Origin: Cacajao melanocephalus | Lineage: Eukaryota; Chordata; Mammalia; Primates; Pitheciidae | DNA length: 64,000 nt | Assembly: GCA_963573385.1 (NCBI GenBank) | Contig: CAUYLG010022183.1 | Location: 55,840 to 119,839, forward strand | Direction of reading: 5' to 3' | Part shown: one piece after another, positions 22,075 through 34,058 of the stretch | How the letters are laid out: the number at the start of each line of letters is the position of its first letter | How positions within the stretch are numbered: the stretch's first letter is position 1 | Program-made: the position numbers and the translations under genes | Notes under the pieces: model-generated | Told to the model about the DNA's origin: nothing | Databases searched by the model: none | The model's input: only the letters and a program-made list of their open reading frames with translations

Positions 22075-22215
22075 TTCACACCATCGTCTCTATCTCTTCC
22101 ACACCCTCATTTCATCAATGGGGAACCTCAAGGCTGAGAGGTTTAATAACTCACCCAAGGTCAGTCAGCTAGAAAAGAGCTAAACCAGCATTCAGACCCA
22201 AGTCTGTCTGGTTTC
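22075..22215 (-). mobile_element. MIR fragment
   Basis: Second inverted MIR right after the first: 'atttcatcaatggggaacct', 'taataactcacccaaggtca', 'cccaagtctgtctgg'. Confidence 0.85.
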
Positions 22216-22520
22216 AAAGGCCCTGATGTCATCACCACACTGGACCTTTCCCCAGAGGCATTCAGATTATCTTCAAGAGTGGAGATACAAAATGTTTCCT
22301 ATGGCAAGCTTTTCTGCCTGTAACAGAGACACACCAGATCTCCCCCCCACCACCCCAATATTGCCTGAACCTCTCGCAGAATCTTCTTGGAACTCAAGTC
22401 TTCATCCCTCAACCGTAGATCCATCCTTGATGCATTTACCCAACCAGTCAGAAGCCAGCATTTCTTGAGACTCAGCCATGTGCTTAGTCCCTCTTGATAG
22501 TCTATGGTACACTCAAAATG
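22216..22520. other. unique DNA
   Basis: Nothing recognised. Confidence 0.5.
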
Positions 22521-22528
22521 CATAAATA

Positions 22529-22728
22529 TACCAGCATGGGCAACATGGAAAAACCCTATCTTTACTGAAAAAAAAAATATATATATATATATATATTAGC
22601 TGGGCATCATGTGCATGTAGTTTCAGCTACTCGGGAGGCTGAGGTGAGAAGATCAGTGAGTCGAGATTGTTCCACTGCACTCCAGCCTGGGCAACAGAAC
22701 AAGACCCTACCTCAAAAAGAAAAAAATA
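22529..22728 (+). mobile_element. 5'-truncated Alu with internal TA repeat
   Basis: Starts inside the Alu left arm ('ccagcatgggcaacatgg') and runs to 'cactgcactccagcctggg' and an A-rich tail. The central linker has expanded to A10 plus (TA)10 at 22571-22596. An 8-bp flanking repeat cataaata (22521-22528 and 22729-22736) supports a target-site duplication. Confidence 0.88.
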
Positions 22729-22744
22729 CATAAATACAATACTG

Positions 22745-22935
22745 TGTCTCTGACCTCAGGGATCTTACAATCTAGTGTGAGAATAATAAGCAGCATTTAT
22801 GTAGCTCTTTTTGGTATCCTCGACACATTCACGTTTTTACCATCAGTCCTTACTATGTTTTCACAGATGAGGAAACTGAATTTTGCCAAAAACCACATGA
22901 GCTTGGAAGAGGATCCTGAACCCCAAAAAGAAACG
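22745..22935 (-). mobile_element. MIR (diverged)
   Basis: 'ataataagcagcatttatg', 'ttcacagatgaggaaactga' and 'ccacatgagcttgg' follow inverted MIR. Confidence 0.65.
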
Positions 22936-22944
22936 CAGTCTGGT

Positions 22945-23096
22945 TGACAATCTGATTGAAGCCTTGTTGAGACTTTGAGCAGACAGTTAAGCTATGCTCA
23001 AACTCCTGACCCAGGGAGACCGTGAAAATATAAATTACGGCAAGCCACTAAGCTTGTGGTAATTTGTTATACAGCACAGGAAACTAATTCTGATGG
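22945..23096 (+). mobile_element. MLT1-type LTR 3' end
   Basis: Ends 'aagccactaagcttgtggta', 'atttgttatacagcacagg', 'aaactaattctga', the MLT1 3' terminus. Confidence 0.75.
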
Positions 23097-23189
23097 TCAC
23101 AACGGTATATCCTACCCCACACTCTCCTACCATGCGACCTTGATATTCCTCTCATCAGCAGATGGAATCTAATGGTCCAGGTGGGCTTA

Positions 23190-23660
23190 TCTTCAACAAT
23201 AGAAGACATTAGGTAACACTAATTTCTGAGACTGGGTCATAAAAGGTGATGCAGCTTCCACCTTGTCACTGGATCACTTGCACTTAGAGCCCTGAGTTGT
23301 CATGTAAGAAGTCTGACTACTCTGAGACCACCATATTTTAAGGAAGCCCAGGATCACTGGGGAAGCCTCATGTAGTCACTCTGGTTGGCTGTCCTTGTCT
23401 TCAGGCTATCTCAAGCCAGGCTCTAGACATGTGAGACCACAACTTTCAGATGATTCCAGCTCTAACCATTGAGTCACTTTCAGATTTCGAGTCTTTTCAA
23501 CTGAAGTTCTAGATATCGTGGTGTAGAAACAAGCCATCCCAACTGTACCCCAACTGAATTCCTGATCCACAGAGTCCATCAACATAAGAAAATCGTTATT
23601 GTTCTTCATTACTAAGTTTTGGGGGCATTTGTTGCACAACAATAGTATTCAGAAAACATG
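23190..23660 (+). mobile_element. MLT1-type LTR
   Basis: Typical 3' half: 'acatgtgagaccacaac', 'cagatgattccagctctaac', 'agaaacaagccatccc', 'aactgaattcctgatccaca', 'actaagttttgggggcattt', 'gttgcacaacaatag'. The 5' portion is more diverged. Confidence 0.85.
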
Positions 23661-23829
23661 ACCAAACTCTGAATCGATGAGATAGTGAAGGAAACTCTTT
23701 CTATTCTAATGTGAAGAACTTCAAATACACATGGCAAAGGGCATAAATGTATGTAATTCTAATGTAGGAAGGACCTGAAGGATTGAGAACAATGCCACAA
23801 GCTACCATAGAGATTTATAGAGACTTATG

Positions 23830-23935
23830 TTAAGGATTCAACTGAGGCCCAGAGAAGATTACTGCTTTGTCCATGGTCACACAGCACATTGGTGTTGAGG
23901 CTTCAAAATCAACTCTGGTGTGCATCCAGGACTGT
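23830..23935 (-). mobile_element. MIR fragment
   Basis: 'caactgaggcccagagaag' and 'ggtcacacagcacattgg' are the inverted MIR core. Confidence 0.75.
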
Positions 23936-25229
23936 CCACATCTGTGGATTTGCTGGACCCTGAGCTGGAACTGGTTGAACAAATTTGACCTAAGAATGAC
24001 CTTCCCAGTGAAAGAGGAGCCCAGTGAATGTAGACTGTTAAGGATTTCCTTAGCTTTGAAAAGCCCCAGGCTGATACCTGTTGTAAACAGTTCAGTATCA
24101 CTATCTGTATCACTATCTATTGTGCAGTATCACTATCTATTGGACTTCAGCATTTTATGAGTCTGTTTTGTGACTGCACATCCATGATGGGTCACAATTT
24201 TTTTAAAGATTATAAATGTAACATGCAAAAATCATATTTGTTACATTTATACATATTTATATCATACATTTGCAGTATATAGAGGCACTCAGAATATATA
24301 TTATTTATAAGCATTGCTGCGGCTCAGGTTTGTTAGAAAGGCTCAGAGTGAGAGTGTGTTTGTAAAGTGCTGCAGGGTCCTCTGGGATGAGGGCAGCTAT
24401 GTAAGTGTAAGTCATTATCATTAAACTAAACTGCCTTCCTCCGATTACTGACAGCACCGAAGAGGTTCTCCCGCCTCCCCGGCCCCTGAGCACGGCCTGG
24501 TAATGCTGGGATAATATAAAGATAATATTACTGTAATAAGTGCTTTGCAGCATTTATGCCTTTATTAGCTGCAGCCATATTGTAAGAAAGGGAGAGGCCC
24601 CCAGACGCACCAAGGGTTTAGTGCTGAGGGCGGAATACTCAGAGAGGCGAGAAGAATTCTGGGTCCAAGCTAAGTGTGGGATAGTGTAGCATGTGGTAAA
24701 ATTCTCACTCCTCATCTCTTCCTGCAGATCCTATTTTCAATTTTGGTTGAGTCCCAAATATGCTATGAGTTTAGTTGGGTCTGGGGTTGGGTGGGGTGAT
24801 TGATACAGGGAGGCTTCTGGAATTCTACTCCCAGGGACTTCCCACTGCATTTTAAGTGACCTCCAAATACAGGGGATGTCCCAAATTCACTGTGGAGGCC
24901 CCCACTTTAACTAGGGTATAAATGAGAGGGCCACGAAGCCTTGGACTTCCTAGAATGAAATTAATCTGCGTGGCTGAGCAACATCTTTGATTGCCCCCTT
25001 GTAATTATGACAGATCATTAAAAAAAAAAGAAGCTTCTGCATAGTTCTTATATTTTACAAAGTCCTATTTTCTCTTAGAGTTACATGGGGCTGTTCAGTG
25101 TCCACATGTATGTAACACCTGTTATATAGATTGCATATATCTTTCTGCAGCACACTTGTGATGGAGAGGCCCTCAAAAGAAATGTGTTTATTATAGCTCT
25201 TGGATCTCAGGGCATTGAGAACTGTATAA
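23936..25229. other. unique DNA with a candidate conserved element
   Basis: A small tandem repeat (about 17 bp, word 'cagtatcactatct') occupies 24093-24142. Positions 24310-24620 are repeat-free, more GC-rich than their flanks, and contain 'agataatattactgtaataa' and 'tttattagctgcagccatat'. They look like a possible conserved non-coding element. No coding exon is apparent. Confidence 0.4.
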
Positions 25230-25390
25230 GTCATATCCACCATCTCATTTGACCCTTCTAATATCTCTGTAAAGTTAGTCTCATTCTATCATCCCCATTT
25301 AATAGATGTGCAAACTGAGGACTAGAAGGGTTGAGTGAATGATGAAGATTATGTGTCAGGAAGAATCACAACAGGATTACAAGCCTTTTG
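25230..25390 (-). mobile_element. MIR
   Basis: Inverted MIR: 'ctcatttgacccttctaat', 'atccccatttaatagatgtg', 'aaactgaggactagaaggg'. Confidence 0.8.
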
Positions 25391-25491
25391 ACCCGAGATC
25401 AACAGCCAAGGGAGGATTTTACAGCAGAAAGTGACCTATCTTCCACAATTTTGCTTTGGAGTAGACAAAATCAAAAGGGAGAAGGCCATTG

Positions 25492-25990
25492 TACTGGTTA
25501 TCCATTGCTGTATAACAAACAGCCCCAAATAACAGTGTGACATAGCGGTAATCATTTTCTCAGCACTCACAGTTACCGGAGGCCTGGGCTCAGCAAGGGA
25601 GCTCATGAACTCTCTTATGCTGCTGCAGTTAGATGGCTGGAGTTGAGGACATCGCTAAGGCTTCTTCTCTTACATGTCTGGTGCTTGGTCTGAGAACACT
25701 GTAGCAGTGAGGGCTGCTACTGCCGGGCACCTGGTGTCTCTGTGTGGTCTCTCCACACAGTCCCTCCAGCATAGTGACTTCAGGACACCTGGATTTCTTA
25801 CATGGCAGTTTGGGGCTCCCAAAGTGAGTGTCCTGTGAGAGAGCAAGAGCCAGGTGGAAGCTGTATTACTTTTTATGATCTAGCCTGGGAAATCACACAG
25901 CGTTACTTTTTGTTACTCTTTATTAGAAGTGAGTCATGAAAGGCAGCTCATATTCAAGGGGAGGGGAATAAAGCTCCACCTTTTTATGGG
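25492..25990 (-). mobile_element. old MaLR/MLT-like LTR
   Basis: 'ctggttatccattgctgtat', 'aacaaacagccccaaataac', 'gcctgggctcagcaaggg', 'tctcttacatgtctggtgc' and 'ataaagctccacctttttat' match, in order, a common ancient LTR read in reverse. I assign it to the MLT1/MaLR group with reserve about the exact name. Confidence 0.6.
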
Positions 25991-27168
25991 GGCACTGTCA
26001 AAGAAATTGGAGACAGGTTTGAAAACCATCACAACTCTGCAGACTTTTCTCACAGAGGCTGTTTTCAGGAGCCCAGCCAGGACCTGTGCACGGGTTAACC
26101 ATCCCTCCTGACCTTTCCTTTCACCTGCCTCTTTTAGCCAAAAACATCCATGGGACCCAGCATGATCTGTGACGTGACCAGGCACGGGCTGATGGCACCA
26201 TGCTCATGAGCTATGACGCCAAAAGACGGTCAGGCCGGGTTCCCCAAGTGACGCGTGTCCTGATGAAGGAACAATAGCAACCTTTAATCAAAAGCCCCCA
26301 GTAAGAGCCAGGCTTCTCTCAAGAGCAGCAGCATCAGCGACAGTCCCTGGGCTGGAGTTGCTGAGAAGGTGTGTTTGCCTTTTGGCTGAGACACTTTAAA
26401 ACCCCAGCGTCTAGGTTTCATTTTGAACCTGACAGATAAAAGGCCGACTTTGACTGAGAATATTAACTTTCTGGCTCCCGCCCAAGAAAGCTGAACAGAT
26501 GAGGAAATAATATAAAATAAAAGGCGTCTGCAAACACTGATTGTCGGCTGCTTTCCATAAAATACGCCTACTGTTATGTGTAACACTCTCTGAGTCTTTC
26601 ATTCCTTGGCCCCCTCCCTCTTTTTCCAGTCCTGGTGCTGAAAGAACTGCCTTCTCTTATTCAGGAAAAAAAGACAGAGAGTAAGGGTATGTGTGCTAAA
26701 AACAAGCTCTCCACGAGGCACCAAGGAGGTGTACCCACAGGCTAAAGCTTCTCAGTTTTTGAGGAGAGCAGAGGAGGCTGCTAGGTGCTAACCCAAGAGA
26801 ACCAGACATCCTTAACCCCCTGCCCTGCCCTTGCTTGCAGCTGCTTTTAGGTGCCAGTGGAGCAATGGCTGGCTGTTAGTAAGGTGCTTCTAGTTGTGGG
26901 ATCTCCTCCGGGCAGTGTGGAGGGGCCTGGAGAGGCCTCTGCAGCCGCTCCTGGTTGGCAAATAACTGGCCCAGAAGGCAGCAGGGAAGGAGAGAGGAAG
27001 GATACTGGAGACAGAGGCTGCAAGAAGTGCTTTGCGTTGGGCCTCTCTGCTCCTTACTCCACAGCTGCTGTCTCAGTGGCCTCCCCTTGATTAGGAGCAT
27101 AGGCCTGGACTGGCAAAGAACACACTTGTCACACCTTGGCCTGCAATCTGAGAACACAGGATGACTCT
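25991..27168. other. unique DNA
   Basis: No repeat recognised. 26380-26560 ('acctgacagataaaaggccg', 'gaggaaataatataaaataa') is repeat-free and may be a conserved element. Words like gtgacgtgac-type CRE half sites occur near 26170. Open frames 26851-27164 show no domain. Confidence 0.4.
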
Positions 27169-27585
27169 TGTCTAAATCTGCTCAGGCTGCCATAAAGGGT
27201 ACCATGGACTGGGTGATTTAAATGACAGAAATTTATTTCTTGCACTTCTGGAGGCTGGAAATCTGAGATCAGAGTGCCAGCAGGGTCGGTTCCTTCAGAA
27301 GGACATGAGGGAAGAACCTATTCCAGGCCTCTATCCTTGGCATGTAGATGGCTGTCTACTATCTGAGAGTCTCACATTGTCTTTCCTCTGTGAGTGTCTG
27401 TGTCCAAACTTCCTGTTCTTATAAGCACACATGTTATATTGTACTGGGTCCCATGCTAAAAACCTCATTTCAGTTTGATTAGCTCTGTAGAAACCCTTTA
27501 TCAAAATACAGTCACATTCTGAGGGACCGGAGGTAAGAATGTCAACATATGAATTTTGGGGAAGATACAATTGAGCCCATAACAA
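27169..27585 (-). mobile_element. MLT1-type MaLR LTR
   Basis: Inverted MLT1: 'ctcaggctgccataaaggg', 'atggactgggtgatttaa', 'cttctggaggctggaaatct', 'cttggcatgtagatggctg', 'atacagtcacattctgagg', ending 'gcccataaca'. Same family type as 484-1280. Confidence 0.9.
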
Positions 27586-27925
27586 CTCTGTAGCCTAAAA
27601 ATTAAAATATCAGTAGGCGCATGCCCTCACTTGTGTTCAAAACAGCAGTCTACGCCAAGCACACCTGCCTGATGGGCACTTCACACTGTTAGTCACCCTG
27701 CTTTGGCATGTCATTGTGCTTGGCTTCCTCTGCTGCTTGTTCTCCTTCATTGCCTGGGTGAGTGGAAGGTCAGAACTTGCAGGCAGGCATGCAGGCCGGC
27801 AAGGGGCTCCTTAAGAAGCAGAATCCTGGAGGGCATCAGCTCCCTACACCACCACCCTGGCCTCTGCACAGCTGACCTGGTTCATGAGGTAAGCCCTCTG
27901 GGCTCTTTAGAAAGATAAGATTACT
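27586..27925. other. unique DNA
   Basis: Nothing recognised. Confidence 0.5.
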
Positions 27926-28090
27926 GGCCGGGTGCAGTGGCTCACGCCTGTAATCCCAGCACTTTGGGAGGCTGAGGTGGGCGGATCATGGGGTCTAGAG
28001 ATCACGACCATCCTGGCCAACGTGGTGAAACCTGGTCTCTACTAAAAATACAAAAATTAGCTGGGCATGGTGGCGCTCACCAGTAGTCCC
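27926..28090 (+). mobile_element. Alu, 5' half (split by LTR)
   Basis: 'ggccgggtgcagtggctcac' through the A-rich linker 'actaaaaatacaaaaa' to 'ggcatggtggcgctcacc'. The right arm breaks at 'agtccc' and resumes at 28852, so an LTR integrated into an existing Alu. Confidence 0.95.
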
Positions 28091-29762
<1,672 letters not shown>

Positions 29763-29839
29763 CAGGTTTTTTTTTTTTCTTAACTACAACCCACAGTAAA
29801 AAATTCTCACCACAGCCCCTAGCTCACTCTCCCTGCCCC

Positions 29840-30300
29840 CCCCCCAAACAATGTGTACCTTCAAATTATGTCCAGACTCATTGACAACATCTCAACACCT
29901 CCACTGCTTGCTTCCACTTTGGTCTAAGTCACCATCATCAGTCTCCTGCATTATTTCAGCAGATTCCTAATTTGTCTCCTGGTTTCACCCCTTGCCCTCA
30001 TTCAGTCATTTTGCAACCCAGCAGTGAGAATGAGCCCATTACAAAGGTAGTCAGATTGTGTCATTCCTTAGTTCAAAACCCTCCCAGGGCAAACCTCAGA
30101 GGAAAACTCCAAGTCCTTCTGGGTGCCAACAAGGTCCTTTGTGCCCGGGCCCCTTGGACATCACCTTCTACTGTTCTTCCCCTTGCTCCCATGCCCCAGC
30201 CACACTCACCTCCTTGTTACTCAGGAATGCCAGAGCCTTTCCACTTGCTGTTTCCCCTGTCTAAGACACTTCCCCCCAACCTCGTTGCCTGCTTCTGAAA
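29840..30300 (+). mobile_element. L2 LINE fragment
   Basis: Plus-strand L2: 'cctccactgcttgcttccac', 'aagtcaccatcatcagtctc', 'ttgcaacccagcagtgagaa', 'agttcaaaaccctcccaggg' and 'gccagagcctttccacttgc' in order. Confidence 0.75.
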
Positions 30301-31114
30301 AGGCTATGGGCTGTAGGAAGGGCTCAACACCTCTCTTTCAGGATTTATGGGGAAAGTTAGAGTTTCTTCCTTGTAGGACTCCCTGTCCCCACTTGAATCC
30401 CTAACCACAGAGTGCCAAACAGGGCCACTCCCTACTCCTGGCAACTACATCAAAAATCACTTGGCCATACTACTATGCATTTATTTCTGGATGCTTTATT
30501 CTGTTCCAGTGATCTATGTGTCTATCTCTTTGCCAGTCAACATTGTCTCAATTACTGTAGGTCTTAACATGGGGAAATGTGATTTGTTGATTCTTTATTT
30601 TTATTCAAATTTGTTTTAGCTAGTTTCCTTGCCTTGCTATATAAAGTTTAGTATGGGCTTGTTTATATATACAGAAATCTTGCTTGGATATTGACTGGTA
30701 TTGCATTTAATCTATAAATCATTTTTGGAGAGAACCGACATATTTATTTATGCTAGACTAGCAATCTATGACCATGGTATATCACTTTCCCATGATATAC
30801 TTATTTTCCTTCACTTTTAAAAAAACTTCTTTGATTACTTTCATTACTGTTTTGTAGTTTTCAGGATATAGATCCTATACATATTTTGTTACATTCAAAC
30901 CTGAGTAGTTCATTCTTTCAGAGCTATTATAAATTGCGTTGTTTTAAATTTTGGTTTACAATAGTACATTACTACTGCATAGAACTGCAGTTTAGTTTTG
31001 TATGTTGAACTTCTATCTGCAACTTTGCTAAACTCACTTATTAGTTCTAAGAGTTTTTTTTTTTTTTTGCTTTTACTTTTGTTTTTGTTTTGTAGATTTC
31101 TTGGGATAGTCTGT

Positions 31115-31283
31115 GTAGACAATCGTGTTGCCTGCACATAGGCACAATTCTATATATTCATTTCCAATATATATGCCTTTTGTTTCTTTTTCTTGACTTA
31201 TTGCACTACCTAATTCACTGGTGTTGAATTGGAGGGGTAATCGTGGTCATTCAGGCCTTGTTTCTGACCATAGGGAGAAAGTA
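31115..31283 (-). repeat. L1M ORF2 segment, copy at the expected place
   Basis: About 169 bp that recur at 31945-32114, for example the shared block 'ctaattcactggtgttgaat'. Its neighbours match the normal ORF2 order, so this is the resident copy. Confidence 0.8.
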
Positions 31284-31944
31284 TGTCATTTTTTGCTATT
31301 AAATATCATGTTAACTCTAGGTTTTTTTCAGATGCCCATTTATTGGGCTAAGGGATAGTTCTGTTTCTAGTTTGCTGAGAGGTTTTTTTCTTTTTATCGT
31401 GGATGAGTATTAAATTTTATTAAGTGCTTTTTCTGCATAAATTGATATGATCTTGTGGTTTCTTTCTTCTTTAAATTGTCGATACTGTGAACTACTCCAT
31501 CTATTTTTGAATACTGCATTTTTGAGATAAACCCTGCTTGGTTGCCTTACAGTTTTCTATATTGATGAATTCAATTTGCTATTGTTTCACTGAGAATTTT
31601 TGTGCCTATGTTCACGAGAGGTATTAATATATAACTTTCCATTGTTTTAATCACTTCGTCTGGCTTTGGTATCAGGGTGATGTTGGACTTATAAAATGAG
31701 TTGGGAAGTGTTCCATCCTCTACTGTTCTCTGGAAGAAATTTTGAAGAACTTATGTTATTTCTTCTTTAAATGTTTGGTAGAATTTACTCTCTGGGCCTA
31801 GAAATTTCTTTTCGAAAGGTTTTTTAACTATGAATTTAATTTCTTTAATAGGTAAGGGATTATTCAGGTTATCTATTTTATCTTGGCTGAGTTTTGTTAA
31901 TTTATGATTTACAAGGAATTGGTCTATTTCATCTGAGCTTCTAC

Positions 31945-32114
31945 ATAGACGACCATCTTGCTGGCATGTAAGAACACTTTTATTTCTTCCTTTGCAATAT
32001 ATTTGCTTTTTATTTCTTTCTCTTGACTTACTACACTGACTAATTCACTGGTGTTGAATTGAAAGGGGGTAATTGTGGTCATCCTTGCCTTGTTTCTGAT
32101 CATAGGGAGAAATT
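31945..32114 (-). repeat. L1M ORF2 segment, displaced copy
   Basis: Second copy, 830 bp away in the same orientation. It interrupts the normal ORF2 text between 'tctatttcatctgagctt' and 'attatttccttattatcc'. The 11-bp word aaattcatgt(t/a)a is repeated at its right junction. Confidence 0.8.
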
Positions 32115-32841
32115 CATGTTAAATTCATGTAATAGTATTGTTCGTATTATTTCCTTATTATCCTTTTCATGTTTGCAAGCTCTATAGTGATTGTCTTCTT
32201 TCCTTCCTGATATTGGCAATTTGTGTTTTCTTTCTCTTTGATTCTTTGTCAGCCTTGCTAGAGATTTATGAATTGTATCAATCTTTTCAAAGCTCAAGTT
32301 TATTGTTTGTTTGGTTTTATCTATTGTTTATTTGTTTTCCATTTTATTGATTTCTGCTCTTAACTATTTTCTTTCTTCTGCTTGATTAGGGTTTATTTTG
32401 TTCTTTCTCTGATTTGTTAAAATGGGAACTGTTTATCATTCAAGACCTTTCTTCTTTTCTACTATAAGCATGGAATGCTATGAATTTCCTTCTAAGTCCT
32501 GCTATAGATATGTTGTACAAATTTCAATATGTTGTATTTTTATTTTCATTCATTTTGAAACACTTTTCAATTTCCCCTCCTATTTCCTCTTTCACCCATG
32601 GATTATTTAGAAATGCTGTGTTAACTTTCCCAATGTTTGGAGCTTTTCCTGTTACCTTTTTATTATTGACTTCTAGTTTAATTCCATTATGGTTTGAGAA
32701 CATACATTGGATAATTTCACTTTTTAAAAATTTGTTAAGATTTGTTGTACATTTTTTATCTTAGTGACTATTTCATGTTCACTTGAAAAAAAATGTGTGT
32801 TCTACTGTTGTTGGGTGGAATGTTCTATAAACGTCATTTAG

Positions 32842-33140
32842 CGCTGGGCACAGTAGCTCATGCCTACAATCCAAGCACTTTGGGAGGCTGAGGTGGCCAG
32901 ATCCCTTGAGGTCAGGAGTTTGAGAATATCCTGACAAACATGGTGAAACCTCATCTCTGCTAAAAATACAAAAATTAGCTGGGCATGGTGGTACACACCT
33001 GTAATTCTATCTACTCAGGAGGCTGAGGCAGGAGAATTGCTTGAACCTGGGAGGCGAAGGTTACAGTGAAGCGTGAGATCATGCCACTGCACTCCAGCGT
33101 GGGCGACAGAGGGAGACTCCGTCCTCCCCAGCCAAAAAAA
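32842..33140 (+). mobile_element. Alu inserted in L1M
   Basis: Complete Alu ('gcgctgggcacagtagctca' to 'cactgcactccagcgtggg') with a short A tail. The L1M words gtcatttag and gtcaattag flank it and serve as a diverged target-site duplication. Confidence 0.92.
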
Positions 33141-33408
33141 GTCAATTAGATCCAGTTGGTTAACATTGTTAAGTTCTTCTATATGCTTTCTGATTTTCTG
33201 CCTACCAGTTCTACCTATTACTGAAAGAGAAGTATTGAAAAATTTCTAACTATGACTGCATATTTGTCTATTTCTCTTTTTAGTTCTGTCAGTTTTTGCT
33301 TTAAGTAGTAGAAACTCTTTTGTTAGGTGCATGCACATGTGGCGCTATTATGTCTTCTTGGCAAATTGAGCCTTTTTTTGTTATATAATGTCTCTCTTGG
33401 TCGCTGGT

Positions 33409-33441
33409 AATTTTCTTTGCTCTGAAGTCTCCTTTGTCTGT
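33409..33441 (+). repeat. 33-bp target-site duplication, left copy
   Basis: 33 bp of L1M sequence (beginning aattttctttgctctgaagt) repeated exactly at 34026-34058, on the two sides of the younger L1P. Confidence 0.95.
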
Positions 33442-34025
33442 TTGTTTGTTTATTTATTTATCTATTTATTTTTTATTGCATTTTAGGTTTTGGGGTACAT
33501 GTGAAGAACATGCAAGATTGTTGCATAGGTACACACATGGCAGTGTGGTTTGCTGCCTTCCTCCCTGTCACCTATATCTGGCATTTCTCCCCATGCTATC
33601 TCTCCCCAGCTCCCCACCCCCACTGTACCTCCCCATTTCCCCCCTACAGACCCCGGTGTGTGATGCTCCTCTCCCTGTGTCCATGTGTTCTCATTGTTCA
33701 ACACCCACCTATGAGTGAGAACATGTGGTGTTTGATTTTCTGTTCTTGTGTCAGTTTGCTGCAGATGATGGTTTCCAGGTTCATCCATGTCTCTACAAAG
33801 GACACGAACTCATCATTTTTTATGGCTGCATAGTATTCCATGGCGTATTTGTGCCACATTTTCCCTGTCCAGTCTATCATCAGTGGGCATTTGGGTTGGT
33901 TCCAGGTATTTGCTATTGTAAAGAGTGCTGCAATGAACATTCGTGTGCATGTGTCCTTATAGTAGAACGATTTATAATCCTTTGGATATATACCCAGTAA
34001 TGGGATTGCTGGGTCAAATGGAATT
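33442..34025 (-). mobile_element. 5'-truncated L1P inserted in L1M
   Basis: Inverted 3' end of a primate L1: tail as TTTG/TTTA/TCTA-rich sequence (33442-33475), then 3'UTR, then the ORF2 C terminus ending at 'gattgctgggtcaaatgg'. Truncated to about 580 bp. An exact 33-bp duplication flanks it, which is long for an L1. Confidence 0.95.
33698..34025 (-). pseudogene. L1 ORF2p C-terminal remnant
   Basis: On the minus strand an uninterrupted frame encodes the C-terminal end of L1 ORF2p, up to what looks like its native stop at 33698. Recognisable motifs include 'TWNQPKCP', 'MEYYAAIKNDEF' and the terminal 'SLIGG'. The open frame continues upstream to 34114 into flanking old L1M sequence, giving a chance chimera of 138 codons. 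Reverse transcriptase and endonuclease domains are absent, so it is non-functional. Confidence 0.9.
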
Positions 34026-34058
34026 AATTTTCTTTGCTCTGAAGTCTCCTTTGTCTGT
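34026..34058 (+). repeat. 33-bp target-site duplication, right copy
   Basis: Exact match to 33409-33441. Confidence 0.95.

Noticed and set aside
28085..28090. Reading the 760-bp Alu interruption as an intron or exonised gene
   Set aside because: The short target duplication, polyadenylation signal and U3-R-U5 layout fit an LTR insertion better.
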